DNA from: CAZCAC01 sp964496575
GTDB taxonomy: Bacteria > Planctomycetota > UBA1135 > GCA-002686595
Assembly (NCBI GenBank): GCA_964496575.1
Contig: CAZCAC010000016.1
Location: forward strand, 37,440 to 101,439
Length of the DNA: 64,000 nucleotides
Direction of reading: 5' to 3'
Shown here piece by piece: positions 36,175 to 44,769 of the stretch (positions are counted from its first letter, which is position 1; every line of letters starts with the position of its first letter). Under the pieces are notes generated by a model. It was not told the origin of the DNA, did no database searches, and saw only the letters and a program-made list of their open reading frames with translations. The translations under genes were made by a program, and so were the position numbers.

Positions 36175-37704
36175 CTACTGAGGCTTCTTCTCGGCCCAGT
36201 CGATTTTGAAGTCCGGGGGAAGCCGGAGGACTTCGAAGAGACTTCCGACGAATTCGGGGTTTGTTGCGGCGCAGTTGGGGTTGACGAATTCCCAGACGAT
36301 CTCCTTGCGGGGGGTGATCTCGAAGGCTCGTCCGTTGTCGGTTTCCGAGATGAGGGTGTTCCCGTTGGGGAGGCGCTGTGCAGTACCACAGGTGCGGCTG
36401 AAGAAGGGGGCTTCCTCGGTGCCGATGTAGCGCCAGACTTCCTTCTTGGTGACGGGGTTGAATTCAAGGACGGCGGAGATCTTCCCGAGGCCTCGGTTGT
36501 CGAAGAAGAGGATGTTTCCGTTCTCGAGGAGATGGGGGTCGTGCTGGTAGCGGAATTCCCCGGTGTGTGCCCAGACGATCTTCTGGGTATCGGGGTCGAG
36601 GATGGCGATGATGCTGGTCGTGAGGGCAGAGATGAGGATATTGCCCTTCTTGAATGCCGGCATGCGTTCGGCGTGCCGGCCATCGAGTACCTCGAGGGTA
36701 TTGGTGTGGAAGATGTCGCGGGAATTGCGCCTGCGCGCACGCCAGAGGTCCTTGTAGGGAGATTCTTCGAAGGCGTCGAGAAGGGAGATGCGCCGCTTCT
36801 CTTCGCCATCGGGTGAGAGGATCGAAACGTAGTCTTCCAGGATCGGCTTCGTCTTGTAGAGGCGGGGGCGGAGCTTGGCTTCGCGGGTCAGGACGTAGAT
36901 GTCACCATCGGGCATGACTTCGAGGTCATGGTGGGCGCGGCAGGGGTTCTCCCAGATGAGCTTCGAGTCCTTGTCGATCTTGAAGATGCCGAAGCCCTCG
37001 AAGATGGCGAGGATATCGCCGTTGTCATGGAGATAGGCGCGGCGCCAGAATTGCGTGTCCTCGTAGCTCTTGGAGACGGGGAAATCGGGCCAGACCTCCC
37101 AGAAATCGTAGGTCCATTGGTGGAGGACGTTTCCGTCCATGTCCATCAGGATGGCGGCGGGGGCGTGGCCGGAAGTGTAGAAGTTGAAGCCTGTGTGGGA
37201 CCTGTCTGGTTTGTGGATGGTGATGCCGGTGTTGGCGGCGGCGGGCATGGAGCCACTGACGTACCCGACCGCCTCCAGCTGCTCCATCATCTGACGCTGC
37301 TCGTCGGTGAGTCCTGCGTCGAACTTGTGCGTGCGGTAACGACTCCATCGTCCTGCGCCAACCGCGGTTTCCTCGCGCCTTCGTCTCGCTCTCTCGCTGA
37401 GTTGGCGCTTTCCGGGAATGGACGAATCATCCAGTGCCGGGGGCTCTGTTTGAGGGGCCTTCTCGGCGACCACGGCGTCGGGTTCGAATGCGAGCTCCGT
37501 GTCTTCCCCTACATCAGGGCGCGTTGCTGGAACAAGCTCTGGTGTGGACGTGGCTTCGCCCGTCTGTCCACCGGGGGACGGTTCCGAGGCCGGAGGCGAG
37601 CAGGCGAAGAGAAAGCACCCCACAACGAGGAGACAGAATACCCGGGTTAGCGGCGCGTGGCGTGGTGGCGTCACTGTGAGGATCTCGCGTGGGGTTGCAG
37701 CCAT
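36175..37704 (-). CDS. Arylsulfotransferase (ASST) family lipoprotein
   Basis: ATG 37704 (MAATPREIL) gives 509 residues; GTG 37716 is possible and neither has a strong ribosome site. The lipoprotein signal ends FLFAC, followed by a Pro/Glu-rich linker. The propeller matches the ASST family: GHAPAAILMDMDGNVLHQW, RAYLHDNGDILAI, HHDLEVMPDGDIYVLTRE, FHTNTLEVLDG, YQHDPHLLENGNILFFDN, RLPNGNTLISETDNGRAFEI. Conserved His in HHD, FHTN and QHDPH are compatible with catalysis. Such enzymes transfer sulfate between phenols outside the cytoplasm; the substrate here is unknown. Like the convergent glycosyltransferase it is AT-richer than its surroundings. Confidence 0.85.
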   Translation of the reverse strand: MAATPREILTVTPPRHAPLTRVFCLLVVGCFLFACSPPASEPSPGGQTGEATSTPELVPATRPDVGEDTELAFEPDAVVAEKAPQTEPPALDDSSIPGKRQLSERARRRREETAVGAGRWSRYRTHKFDAGLTDEQRQMMEQLEAVGYVSGSMPAAANTGITIHKPDRSHTGFNFYTSGHAPAAILMDMDGNVLHQWTYDFWEVWPDFPVSKSYEDTQFWRRAYLHDNGDILAIFEGFGIFKIDKDSKLIWENPCRAHHDLEVMPDGDIYVLTREAKLRPRLYKTKPILEDYVSILSPDGEEKRRISLLDAFEESPYKDLWRARRRNSRDIFHTNTLEVLDGRHAERMPAFKKGNILISALTTSIIAILDPDTQKIVWAHTGEFRYQHDPHLLENGNILFFDNRGLGKISAVLEFNPVTKKEVWRYIGTEEAPFFSRTCGTAQRLPNGNTLISETDNGRAFEITPRKEIVWEFVNPNCAATNPEFVGSLFEVLRLPPDFKIDWAEKKPQ

Positions 37705-38004
37705 TGGATTTTGCACGTAGGCGCATTTTATCGTTCAGGGTGAAGAGGCTGCCAGTCTCGCATGAGGGTATCCTCCAAAATGAACGTGGTGATTCACCGA
37801 GAGGAGACCTTCTCCCACTCGCTCATGCACTACGGGACGGCAGAGCCACTTCGGATCTCACCAGAGATACGGAACCATCTCCGAACGGGCCGGCCCGTTT
37901 AGAGATGGCGAGGCCGCGTCGTATCACGGATACTGCGGCCTCGGTTCGACGATCCGCCCGAGGTCGGGCGAGTTGCCAAGATCTGACCCAAGTGGAGGTG
38001 TCCC
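37705..38004. promoter_or_regulatory. Divergent region with nested palindrome upstream of the serpin
   Basis: This 300-base region separates the arylsulfotransferase (minus) and the serpin (plus). A nested inverted repeat spans 37875-37908: CCATCTC and GAGATGG arms around the perfect 16-base palindrome AACGGGCCGGCCCGTT. Just before it is ATACGGAACC, a word also found in inverted repeats at 28371 and 46227. It could be an operator, a transcript hairpin or a dispersed extragenic repeat. Confidence 0.45.
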
Positions 38005-39228
38005 ATGCTTCTGCCCATCGCTCTGCTGCTCTCCGTCATCGCGTGCTGCCTGACGCTCGACGTCTCGGACGACACGTCCGACGAGGAGCTCGTCCAGGCG
38101 AACAACGCCTTCGCCTGCGACCTCTACGGCGAGCTCCGGTCGCGGGAAGGCAACGTGCTCTTCTCGCCGTATTCGATCTTCAGCGCGCTGGCCATGTCGC
38201 GGGAGGGAGCGCGGGGGGAGACCGCACGGCAGATGGACCGCGCGCTCCACACTTCGGGAGAGAGCCTGGCGCAGCCGAGCGGCTCTCTCGCGGCGGCTCT
38301 GGAGCCGGAGTCGGTACTGAAGGACCGCTGGGATCGGAGCGCGGGAAAGGTCCCGGCCTACGAGCTGTCGGTCGCCAACGCGCTCTGGGGCCAGGAAGGC
38401 CTGTCCTTCGAGGTGCCCTTCCTCGACGCCCTCGAGAAGGGCTTCGGCGCGCCCCTCCAGCGGATCGACTTCCGTCGGAGCGAGGAGGCCCGCTCCCGGA
38501 TCAACCGCTGGGTGGAGAAGAACACGAAAGGACGAATCCAGGACATCGTCCCTCCGCCACTGCCGACGCCGGAGACGCTGCTGGCTCTGGCGAACGCGAT
38601 CCACTTCAAGGCACAGTGGGAAGAGCAGTTCAGAAGGAGATCGACGGAGGACGCCCCGTTCGCAGTGAGCGAATCGCGCCAGGTCTCCGTGCCGATGATG
38701 CGGCAGGTGGAGACGCACGGCTACGCCGAGCTCGAGGGTGGCCAGCTGCTGGAGCTCGCCTATCGTGGAGCGCAGACCTCGATGGTGATCCTGCTGCCCA
38801 CGCGAGTGGACGGCTTGCCCGAACTCGAAAGGCGGCTGAACGGGGACACGCTCGCCGGGTGGCTGCGCTCGGCGAAGGCGACCCGGGTCGCAGTTCAGCT
38901 CCCCCGCTTCGAGTTCACGACGCCGAGCGAGTTGCTGGAGCCGCTGCGGAAGCTCGGCATGGAGCACGCCTTCGACGTGCGCCAGGCCGATTTCCGCGGC
39001 ATGACCGGCGAGGTGCCCCTCTTCATCGGCGCCGTCCTGCACAAGGCCTTCATCGCGGTCGACGAGGAGGGTACCGAGGCCGCGGCGGCCACGGTGGCGA
39101 TGGCGCTGGGCGCGGCGGACATGGGAGAGCCGGTCTCCTTCGTGGCCGACCATCCATTCCTCTTCATGATCCGTCACCGCCCGACGGGCTGCATCCTGTT
39201 CCTCGGGCGGGTCGTGGATCCGAGCTGA
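38005..39228 (+). CDS. Serpin family protease inhibitor, secreted
   Basis: ATG 38005 follows GGAGG by six bases and gives 407 residues. The first 15 residues are a signal (LLPIALLLSVIACC), possibly a lipoprotein signal. The serpin core is complete: GNVLFSPYSIFSALAM, INRWVEKNTKGRIQDIV, LALANAIHFKAQWEEQF and the C-terminal HPFLFMIRHRPTGCILFLGRV. The reactive loop hinge EEGTEAAAATVA is of the inhibitory type. Counting from it places Ala at P1 (MALGA/AD), suggesting elastase-like targets. It would trap serine proteases irreversibly outside the cytoplasm. Target choice is inference. Confidence 0.93.
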   Translation: MLLPIALLLSVIACCLTLDVSDDTSDEELVQANNAFACDLYGELRSREGNVLFSPYSIFSALAMSREGARGETARQMDRALHTSGESLAQPSGSLAAALEPESVLKDRWDRSAGKVPAYELSVANALWGQEGLSFEVPFLDALEKGFGAPLQRIDFRRSEEARSRINRWVEKNTKGRIQDIVPPPLPTPETLLALANAIHFKAQWEEQFRRRSTEDAPFAVSESRQVSVPMMRQVETHGYAELEGGQLLELAYRGAQTSMVILLPTRVDGLPELERRLNGDTLAGWLRSAKATRVAVQLPRFEFTTPSELLEPLRKLGMEHAFDVRQADFRGMTGEVPLFIGAVLHKAFIAVDEEGTEAAAATVAMALGAADMGEPVSFVADHPFLFMIRHRPTGCILFLGRVVDPS

Positions 39229-39258
39229 GGGGAGCTGCGAGGCGCGAGCGGAGAGGTC

Positions 39259-39561
39259 TCACCTCTTCACGTTGTGCATCAAGAGCGGGGAGGTCCGCAC
39301 GGTGACCAGCGCCTGGTAATCGACCCCCGAGAGGATCCGCACCTCCTCCATTGCGGGCAGGTGCACCGCGACGTCGGCTTTGCCGTCGCCATTCGTATCG
39401 CCGAGGGCGCAGGTGTCGATGCCGATGCTCTTGTTGCCCCGGTATCCCTTGAAAGGCAGTGCCCGGTCGGTGATCGCGTCTGCCACGGCGTGCGGTGCGG
39501 CCAGAACAGCGGCAAGCGGGAGCAAGGCCAGGGGCAGGCGGGGGGCGCTCCAGGGGTCCAT
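39259..39561 (-). CDS. FG-GAP mini-protein, internally deleted paralogue of 52404-53777
   Basis: The 100-residue product starts at ATG 39561. Its N-terminus (MDPWSAPRLPLALLPLAAVLA) matches the signal peptide of the 457-residue protein at 52404. Its last 60 residues (IGIDTCALGDTNGDGKADVAV, PAMEEVRILSG, TSPLLMHN) match that protein's C-terminus almost word for word, and about 350 residues between are missing. Upstream bases are also similar (a GGTTTCG-CGGA block before both starts). It may be a degenerate remnant or a functional single-repeat secreted peptide. Confidence 0.6.
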   Translation of the reverse strand: MDPWSAPRLPLALLPLAAVLAAPHAVADAITDRALPFKGYRGNKSIGIDTCALGDTNGDGKADVAVHLPAMEEVRILSGVDYQALVTVRTSPLLMHNVKR

Positions 39562-39628
39562 GAGCCCCCGAACCGACCGGAGCGTCCTCGGTTTCGGCGG
39601 AATGGCGGAAACGGAGATGCCGTGCCCC

Positions 39629-40489
39629 TCAGGACCTGCTCGGAGGCTCCAGATCTGGTCTCGGCGTCGAGTCCACTGTGCTACCCCAGCGCCCGAACAC
39701 CCACGGCCAGACGGCGGTGATGAGCAGCCCCCACCCGGCGATCGCCGCCTTCGGTGATCCGCCCAGCTCCCAGGCCAACGCGAGTGTCGGGTAGTTGGCC
39801 AGGCCGTGCAGCCCGATCGTCCACCAGAGGTTCCCCGTGCGCAGGTAGACCCACGCCAGGATCATCCCCTGGAACAGGAGCCGGCCCTGGTCGGCGAAGA
39901 CGTCACCGAGGACCTCGTAGTCGTCCTTCATGAGCCGGTTGGGGATGTGCGGCACCGCGAAGACGACCGCGGACAGGAGCGCGGCGAGCCAGGCGGTGCG
40001 CTTCGCCCCCAGGCCGCGGGCCCGGAGCAGCAGGACGAACTGCGCCAGGAAGAGCCCGCGGTAGACCAGCTCCTCGAACAGGGCGTTGCCCAGGAACTGA
40101 CCCAGCGGGTGGCCGACGACCATGCTCAGGCTCTTGCCAGGGTACCGGGCCCAGGTGAGCTCGCCGCCCAGACCGACCAGGGCGACTGCGTTGGCGAGGA
40201 TCCACAGCACGAGGGTCGCGAGGATCCCGACGGGGAGCCTGGCGGGCACGAGCCCCACGTCGCGGATCCGCAGCCCCGCCAGCCGAAGGACGAGCAGCAG
40301 CAGGAGCGCGCTCGGCAAGCAAACCTGCAGCGCGGGGTGGAGCAGGCCGTCCGAGGCGTCGACCAGCGGCCTGTACAGCTCTCGCTCGGCGAACCACAGG
40401 TTGACGAACCAGCTCCACGGCAAGAGCAGGGCCAGCACGGCGACGAGCAGCCAGGTCGGGGCGCGACGGGTCTCTCGGTCGATGGGCAT
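39629..40489 (-). CDS. CPBP family intramembrane glutamic/metallo protease
   Basis: ATG 40489 (MPIDRETRRAP) with AGGAA upstream gives 286 residues and about seven membrane segments. The catalytic pattern of the CAAX/ABI-type family is present: FEELVYRGLF (EExxxR), FAVPHIPN and GLHGLANYPTL. It would be an integral-membrane protease or prenyl-protein processing enzyme; the substrate is unknown. The preceding 170 bases are intergenic. Confidence 0.88.
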   Translation of the reverse strand: MPIDRETRRAPTWLLVAVLALLLPWSWFVNLWFAERELYRPLVDASDGLLHPALQVCLPSALLLLLVLRLAGLRIRDVGLVPARLPVGILATLVLWILANAVALVGLGGELTWARYPGKSLSMVVGHPLGQFLGNALFEELVYRGLFLAQFVLLLRARGLGAKRTAWLAALLSAVVFAVPHIPNRLMKDDYEVLGDVFADQGRLLFQGMILAWVYLRTGNLWWTIGLHGLANYPTLALAWELGGSPKAAIAGWGLLITAVWPWVFGRWGSTVDSTPRPDLEPPSRS

Positions 40490-40659
40490 GATCGATTCCT
40501 GCGCGGTCGCGAGCATAGCCGATGCGACCGGGAGGCGATTCGATCACCGGGATCGGAAACGAGTAGGTTTCCAGAGCCCTCAGTCGAGATCTCGCGGTAA
40601 AGACGGGTGGTGGCGAGTGGCAGACGATCAACAACCGAGAGTGCGACTCCGTACTGCGA

Positions 40660-40914
40660 TCAGGACTCGGAGAGGATCTCCGCCGGCCACACGTGGTCGA
40701 AGAGTGCCTCCGCCGCCCGGTTCGAGGCGCGCACGGACTCGGCGTCCGGGGCTTCGTAGTGGCAGATCATCCGGCGACGATCGGTCGAGAAGTAGCTGCG
40801 CACCCAGGTCACGCCATACTCCTCGAGGCAGGGGCCCATGCGCTCCTGCACTCCCGCGAGAGCCTCGTCGGTCAGGGGCTCCGCGAACGTCCGCTCAACG
40901 ATCAGGGTGGTCAT
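40660..40914 (-). CDS. DUF4242 (SCO4226-like) small protein
   Basis: ATG 40914 overlaps the regulator stop by four bases (ATGA), with GGAAG upstream, giving 84 residues. TTLIVERTFAEPLTDEAL, GVTWVRSYFSTDRRRMICHYEAPDAESV and RAAEALFDHVWPAEIL match the DUF4242 ferredoxin-like family; one member binds nickel. Coupling to the SARP-like regulator suggests shared control. Function unknown. Confidence 0.85.
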   Translation of the reverse strand: MTTLIVERTFAEPLTDEALAGVQERMGPCLEEYGVTWVRSYFSTDRRRMICHYEAPDAESVRASNRAAEALFDHVWPAEILSES

Positions 40915-43766
40915 CTGGCTTCCTTCTGTTTCGGGTTCGTGTCTGATTCGCAGTGGCTCAGTATTCGTTTGGCTCGCTCGAGCTGATGTCGGCGGCCGAC
41001 CGCGCGGGCAGCGTCCAGGGATTCTTCCGCCCACGTCCGCGCTCGCGCCGCATGACCGCGCCTCGCTTCGAGCTCCGCCGCCTGGTTGAGGACGGTCGAG
41101 AGCGCACCCTTGCTGTCCGTCGCCCGCAAGTCGGCCAGCGCACCCTCGAGCTCCTCGGTGGCGGCGGGTCGCTCCAGGGTGTGGCGCGCCAGCGCCATCA
41201 GGGCGTGGGCCAGTGCGGCCTCGCTGCCCTCGCCGAGGCGCCCGGCCGTGCGGGCCAGCGCCTCTTCCCGCTCGAGCGCACGAGCCGGCTCGTTCGCCGC
41301 GAGGTCGACCAGCGCGAGGCGGGAGAGGCACTCGAACGCCGCCCAGTGGTTGCCCCGCTCGCGCGCCGCCTCGTACGCGGACTCGAGCTGCGCCTTCGCC
41401 TCGACGAGCTCGCCGCGATGCCACGCCAGGAGGCCCAGGCCCCACGGCAGGTCGACCGCCACCGCGGCGGGGTCCTTCCTCGCCGCCGCTTCGCCCAGGA
41501 ATCGCTCGGCCCGGGAAAGCTCGCGCTCCAGCTGCGCCAGACAACGGCCGGTGTTCGCGAGGGCCCGCGCTTCCGTCCCCGGATTCGCGTCGCGCCCCTC
41601 CTGGACCGCGGCCAGCGTTCGCTCCTCCGCGCGACTGAAGTCTCCCGACTCCTCGTCGAGCACCGACAGGAGGTAGAGTGCATTGCGCGCCGTCTCGTGC
41701 TCGCCGCGGGAGCTCGTGCTCTCGGCGAGCTTCACCAGCTCATCGTAGAGCTTGTCCCGGTTCCGCCGCCCGAGGCCGGCGTGTACCTCGATCGCCAGGA
41801 GCTCGGCGCGCAACCGACGCTCCTCGGCGGCGGTCAGGAACGGCGTGTGCCGCAATCCACGTAGTGCGTACGTCGTCGCGTCCTCGCGCGCGAACAGCCG
41901 CAAGCATCGCTCACCCGCGGACACGCAGGCACGCGCGGCGAGTTCGTGCTCGTCGGCCAGCATCGCCTGGCGCGCGAGCTCCGGCGCCAGCTCGTCGTTC
42001 GCCCGTGGATCGGTGGAGAGCAGTCGAGCGATCCTCCGGTGCAGGAGGCGGCGCGCCGGGTCGGAGAGCTCCGCGTAGGCCGCGCGCCGCACCAGGTCGT
42101 GGGCGAAGTCGTAATGGTCACGCCCTTCCGGTCTCACGAAGCCCCCGGCCTCGAGGCTCTCGGCGGCGCGGAGCAACTCCCCCGCGCGGAGCCCGGTGAC
42201 CTCGGCGGCCAGCTCCATCGTGAAGCGTCGGCCGATCGCCGCGCCGACGCGCAGCAGCTCACGCTCCTCGTCACCGAGCCGATCGAGACGATCGGCGATG
42301 TAGTTCCTCAGGCGTCGCTTCGTTCCCGACTCTCCCGCCCGCGCCACCTCGAGGGCGAAGAGCGGGTTGCCGCCGGAGAGCTCGAAGATGCGAGCGGCAT
42401 CGATTCCGGCGTTGATGGTGCGCACCAGCGCGAGCGTCTCCGGCTGTCCGAGCGGCGAGAGCGAGAGCTCTTCGAGCAGTTCCTCGCGCTGGAGGGCACG
42501 CTGCAATCGTCGCGCGGCCGGGTTGTCCTCCACCTCCCCCGGTCGCACGGCCGCGGCCAGCGTGATCTCCATGGTGGAGTCGCGCGCCAGCCAGGAGACG
42601 AGCGCCGCGGACACCTCGTCGATCCACTGCAGGTCGTCCAGCGCGATCACCAGCCCCCGGCCCGCATCAGTGGCGCGAAGGCGCTCGCGCACCGATTCGA
42701 ACAGGCGCGCGCGGCCGCCGATCTCGTCGGCCACGGAACCCTCGCCGAGGATCTCGTTCCAGATCGCGAGCGGTCGAGCGGACTCCGCCTCGTAGGCCTT
42801 GCCGTACAACGCCTTGCTGCCGCGCTGCCGCGCTCGCTCCAGGAGGTCGGCCAGGAGGCGAGTCTTGCCGATCCCGGGCTCACCGGCGATCCACAGCACG
42901 CCCCGTCGGTCCTCGCCGCGACGGTCGAGGAAGTGCTCCAGGACGGCACACTCCTCGGCCCGGCCGAACAGTCCGACGTCGCGCACGGTCGGGGTCGCGG
43001 GAGGGGCCGGCGCCGGGTCGATCGCCATCTCGACGCGCGGCGCTTCCCGGAGCGACTGCACCGCCGCCCCGAGTGTCCCGCCCGGTGGACGTCCGAGCTC
43101 GCGCTCGAAGAGCACCCGGCAGAGCTCCGCGGCTCTCCGCGCTTCGTCTCCGCGGCCCAGCCGTCCGAGCAGCTCGACCAGCTTCGCGTGAGCCCCCTCG
43201 TCGAGTGGCTCCCGCGCGACCCAGGTACGCGCGTGGGCCAGCGCGCGGTCAGGTCGATCGTCGAAGCGGGCCGTCAACGTCGCGAGCAGCTGCGTGTGAA
43301 GGTTGCGCGCCTTCTCGCGTTCGCCCGCCAACCACTGCGCGTACGGAAAGCAGTCGTGCAGCTCGAGGCCTTCGAGGACCTCGCCGCGGAAGCACTCGAC
43401 CAGCCCTTCGAGTCGGTCGGTGTCCAGCGCCGCGAAACCGTCGGCCAGCGCGGCGCGGATCTCGTTCAGGTCGACGGCGACGTCTTCGCCGTCGAAGCTC
43501 ACTCGCTCGCGATCCGCCCGGATGCGCGGGGTGTCCGCATCGACGAGGGCACGCAACTTCGAGAGGCTCCAGCGCAACGCGGCGCGCGGATCGGCGGGCC
43601 CGTCCCAGAGCAGATCACACAGTCGACTACGCGAGTGTTCTCCCGACGCGAGTACGAGGTAACCGAGCAATGCGCGCGTCTTTCGCGAGGCGGGCAAGGC
43701 CTGCGGTTCACCGCCTATCGAGAGCTCCAGCTCTCCTATCAGCTTGATTTCGATCGGGTCCGACAC
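40911..43766 (-). CDS. SARP/AfsR-like transcriptional regulator with AAA ATPase and TPR domains
   Basis: GTG 43766 (MSDPIEIKLIGELELSIGG) gives 951 residues; readings from farther upstream run into the divergent gene. Residues about 5-95 form an OmpR-type winged helix (RKTRALLGYLVLASGEHSRSRL, LWDGPADPRAALRWSLSKLR). About 100-245 is a bacterial transcriptional activation domain (CFRGEVLEGLELHDCFPYAQWLAGEREKA). The ATPase has GLFGRAEECAVLEHFL, Walker A GEPGIGKTRLL and Walker B GLVIALDDLQWID. The rest is TPR-like. Such proteins activate small gene clusters in response to nucleotide or effector binding. It diverges from a methyltransferase and is coupled to a DUF4242 gene, both likely targets. Confidence 0.88.
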   Translation of the reverse strand: MSDPIEIKLIGELELSIGGEPQALPASRKTRALLGYLVLASGEHSRSRLCDLLWDGPADPRAALRWSLSKLRALVDADTPRIRADRERVSFDGEDVAVDLNEIRAALADGFAALDTDRLEGLVECFRGEVLEGLELHDCFPYAQWLAGEREKARNLHTQLLATLTARFDDRPDRALAHARTWVAREPLDEGAHAKLVELLGRLGRGDEARRAAELCRVLFERELGRPPGGTLGAAVQSLREAPRVEMAIDPAPAPPATPTVRDVGLFGRAEECAVLEHFLDRRGEDRRGVLWIAGEPGIGKTRLLADLLERARQRGSKALYGKAYEAESARPLAIWNEILGEGSVADEIGGRARLFESVRERLRATDAGRGLVIALDDLQWIDEVSAALVSWLARDSTMEITLAAAVRPGEVEDNPAARRLQRALQREELLEELSLSPLGQPETLALVRTINAGIDAARIFELSGGNPLFALEVARAGESGTKRRLRNYIADRLDRLGDEERELLRVGAAIGRRFTMELAAEVTGLRAGELLRAAESLEAGGFVRPEGRDHYDFAHDLVRRAAYAELSDPARRLLHRRIARLLSTDPRANDELAPELARQAMLADEHELAARACVSAGERCLRLFAREDATTYALRGLRHTPFLTAAEERRLRAELLAIEVHAGLGRRNRDKLYDELVKLAESTSSRGEHETARNALYLLSVLDEESGDFSRAEERTLAAVQEGRDANPGTEARALANTGRCLAQLERELSRAERFLGEAAARKDPAAVAVDLPWGLGLLAWHRGELVEAKAQLESAYEAARERGNHWAAFECLSRLALVDLAANEPARALEREEALARTAGRLGEGSEAALAHALMALARHTLERPAATEELEGALADLRATDSKGALSTVLNQAAELEARRGHAARARTWAEESLDAARAVGRRHQLERAKRILSHCESDTNPKQKEAR

Positions 43767-43786
43767 GATTCGATCATTCTTCCTGA

Positions 43787-43810
43787 TTCCAACGCTCGTT
43801 CCAACGATCG
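43787..43810. promoter_or_regulatory. Tandem 12-bp direct repeat, possible SARP operator
   Basis: TTCCAACGCTCG (43787-43798) is followed immediately by TTCCAACGATCG (43799-43810), 11 of 12 bases identical. It lies in the 118-base gap between the SARP-like start (43766) and the methyltransferase start (43885). SARP regulators characteristically bind short direct repeats near one helical turn apart, so this is the obvious candidate site. Assignment is inference. Confidence 0.4.
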
Positions 43811-43884
43811 CTACACCGGTCGCCGTCGAAGATGCCCTCATCGACGCCGGGACGAGCTCGGCGCCACCACGACAGGAGCATCCG

Positions 43885-44751
43885 ATGATCAAGACCTCGA
43901 CCACTTTTGACGCCGTCCGTTTCAAGGAGACCACTCGTGCCCAGTGGCAGAACGCCGCCGAGGCCTGGAATGCCTGGGGACCGACGCTCTCTCGCTGGCT
44001 CGGCCCGGCGACAGAACGCATGCTGGACCTGGCGCGTGTCGGCCCCGGCACGCACGTCCTCGACGTCGCTGCCGGTGCCGGCGAACAGACCATCACCGCG
44101 GCGAGCCGCGTCGGTTCGACCGGGCGGGTTCTGGCGACCGACCTCTCGCCGAACATCCTCGACTTCGCCGCACGGGCGGCGCAGGCCGCGGGATTCACGC
44201 AAGTCGAGACGCTGGCGATCGACGGTGAGCGACTGGACACCTTGCCGGCGGAGTCCTTCGACGCGGTGATCTCGCGCGTGGGCATGATCTACTTTCCCGA
44301 CCAGGAGCGCGCGCTCGCCGGAGTGCGGCATGCGCTGAAGCCCGGAGGTCGGTTCGCGGCGATCACCTACTCGACCGCCGAGCGCAACGGCTTCTTCTCG
44401 CTACCGGTCTCGATCATCCGCGACCGCGCGCAGCTCCCTCCCCCCCTTCCCGGCCAGCCCGGTCCGTTCAGCCTGGGCACGCCGGAGCTCCTGGGCGAGC
44501 TCCTCGAGCGAGCCGGCTTCCGCGACGTCGAGGTCGAGGTCGTCGAGGCCCCGCTGCGGCTCGGCGGCGCCGAGGAGTGCCTGCGCTTCGAACGCGAGTC
44601 CTTCGGCGCCCTGCACCAGATGCTCGGCGGCCTCACCGATGTGGAGCAGGAGAAGGTCTGGCGCGAGATCGAGGAGGCGCTGCGACGCTACGAGACCTCC
44701 GAGGGGTTCGTCGGTCCCTGCGAGCTGGTGATCGGCGCCGGTACGAAGTGA
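43885..44751 (+). CDS. Class I SAM-dependent methyltransferase
   Basis: ATG 43885 follows AGGAG by seven bases and gives 288 residues. Motif I is HVLDVAAGAGEQTI, the acidic end of beta-2 is VLATDLSPNIL, motif post-I is FDAVISRVGMIYFPD, and LKPGGRFAAITY follows. The fold and order resemble UbiE/COQ5-like small-molecule methyltransferases. The substrate is not evident. It is divergent from the SARP-like regulator. Confidence 0.9.
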   Translation: MIKTSTTFDAVRFKETTRAQWQNAAEAWNAWGPTLSRWLGPATERMLDLARVGPGTHVLDVAAGAGEQTITAASRVGSTGRVLATDLSPNILDFAARAAQAAGFTQVETLAIDGERLDTLPAESFDAVISRVGMIYFPDQERALAGVRHALKPGGRFAAITYSTAERNGFFSLPVSIIRDRAQLPPPLPGQPGPFSLGTPELLGELLERAGFRDVEVEVVEAPLRLGGAEECLRFERESFGALHQMLGGLTDVEQEKVWREIEEALRRYETSEGFVGPCELVIGAGTK

Positions 44752-44769
44752 CACCCAACCCGCGATGAT

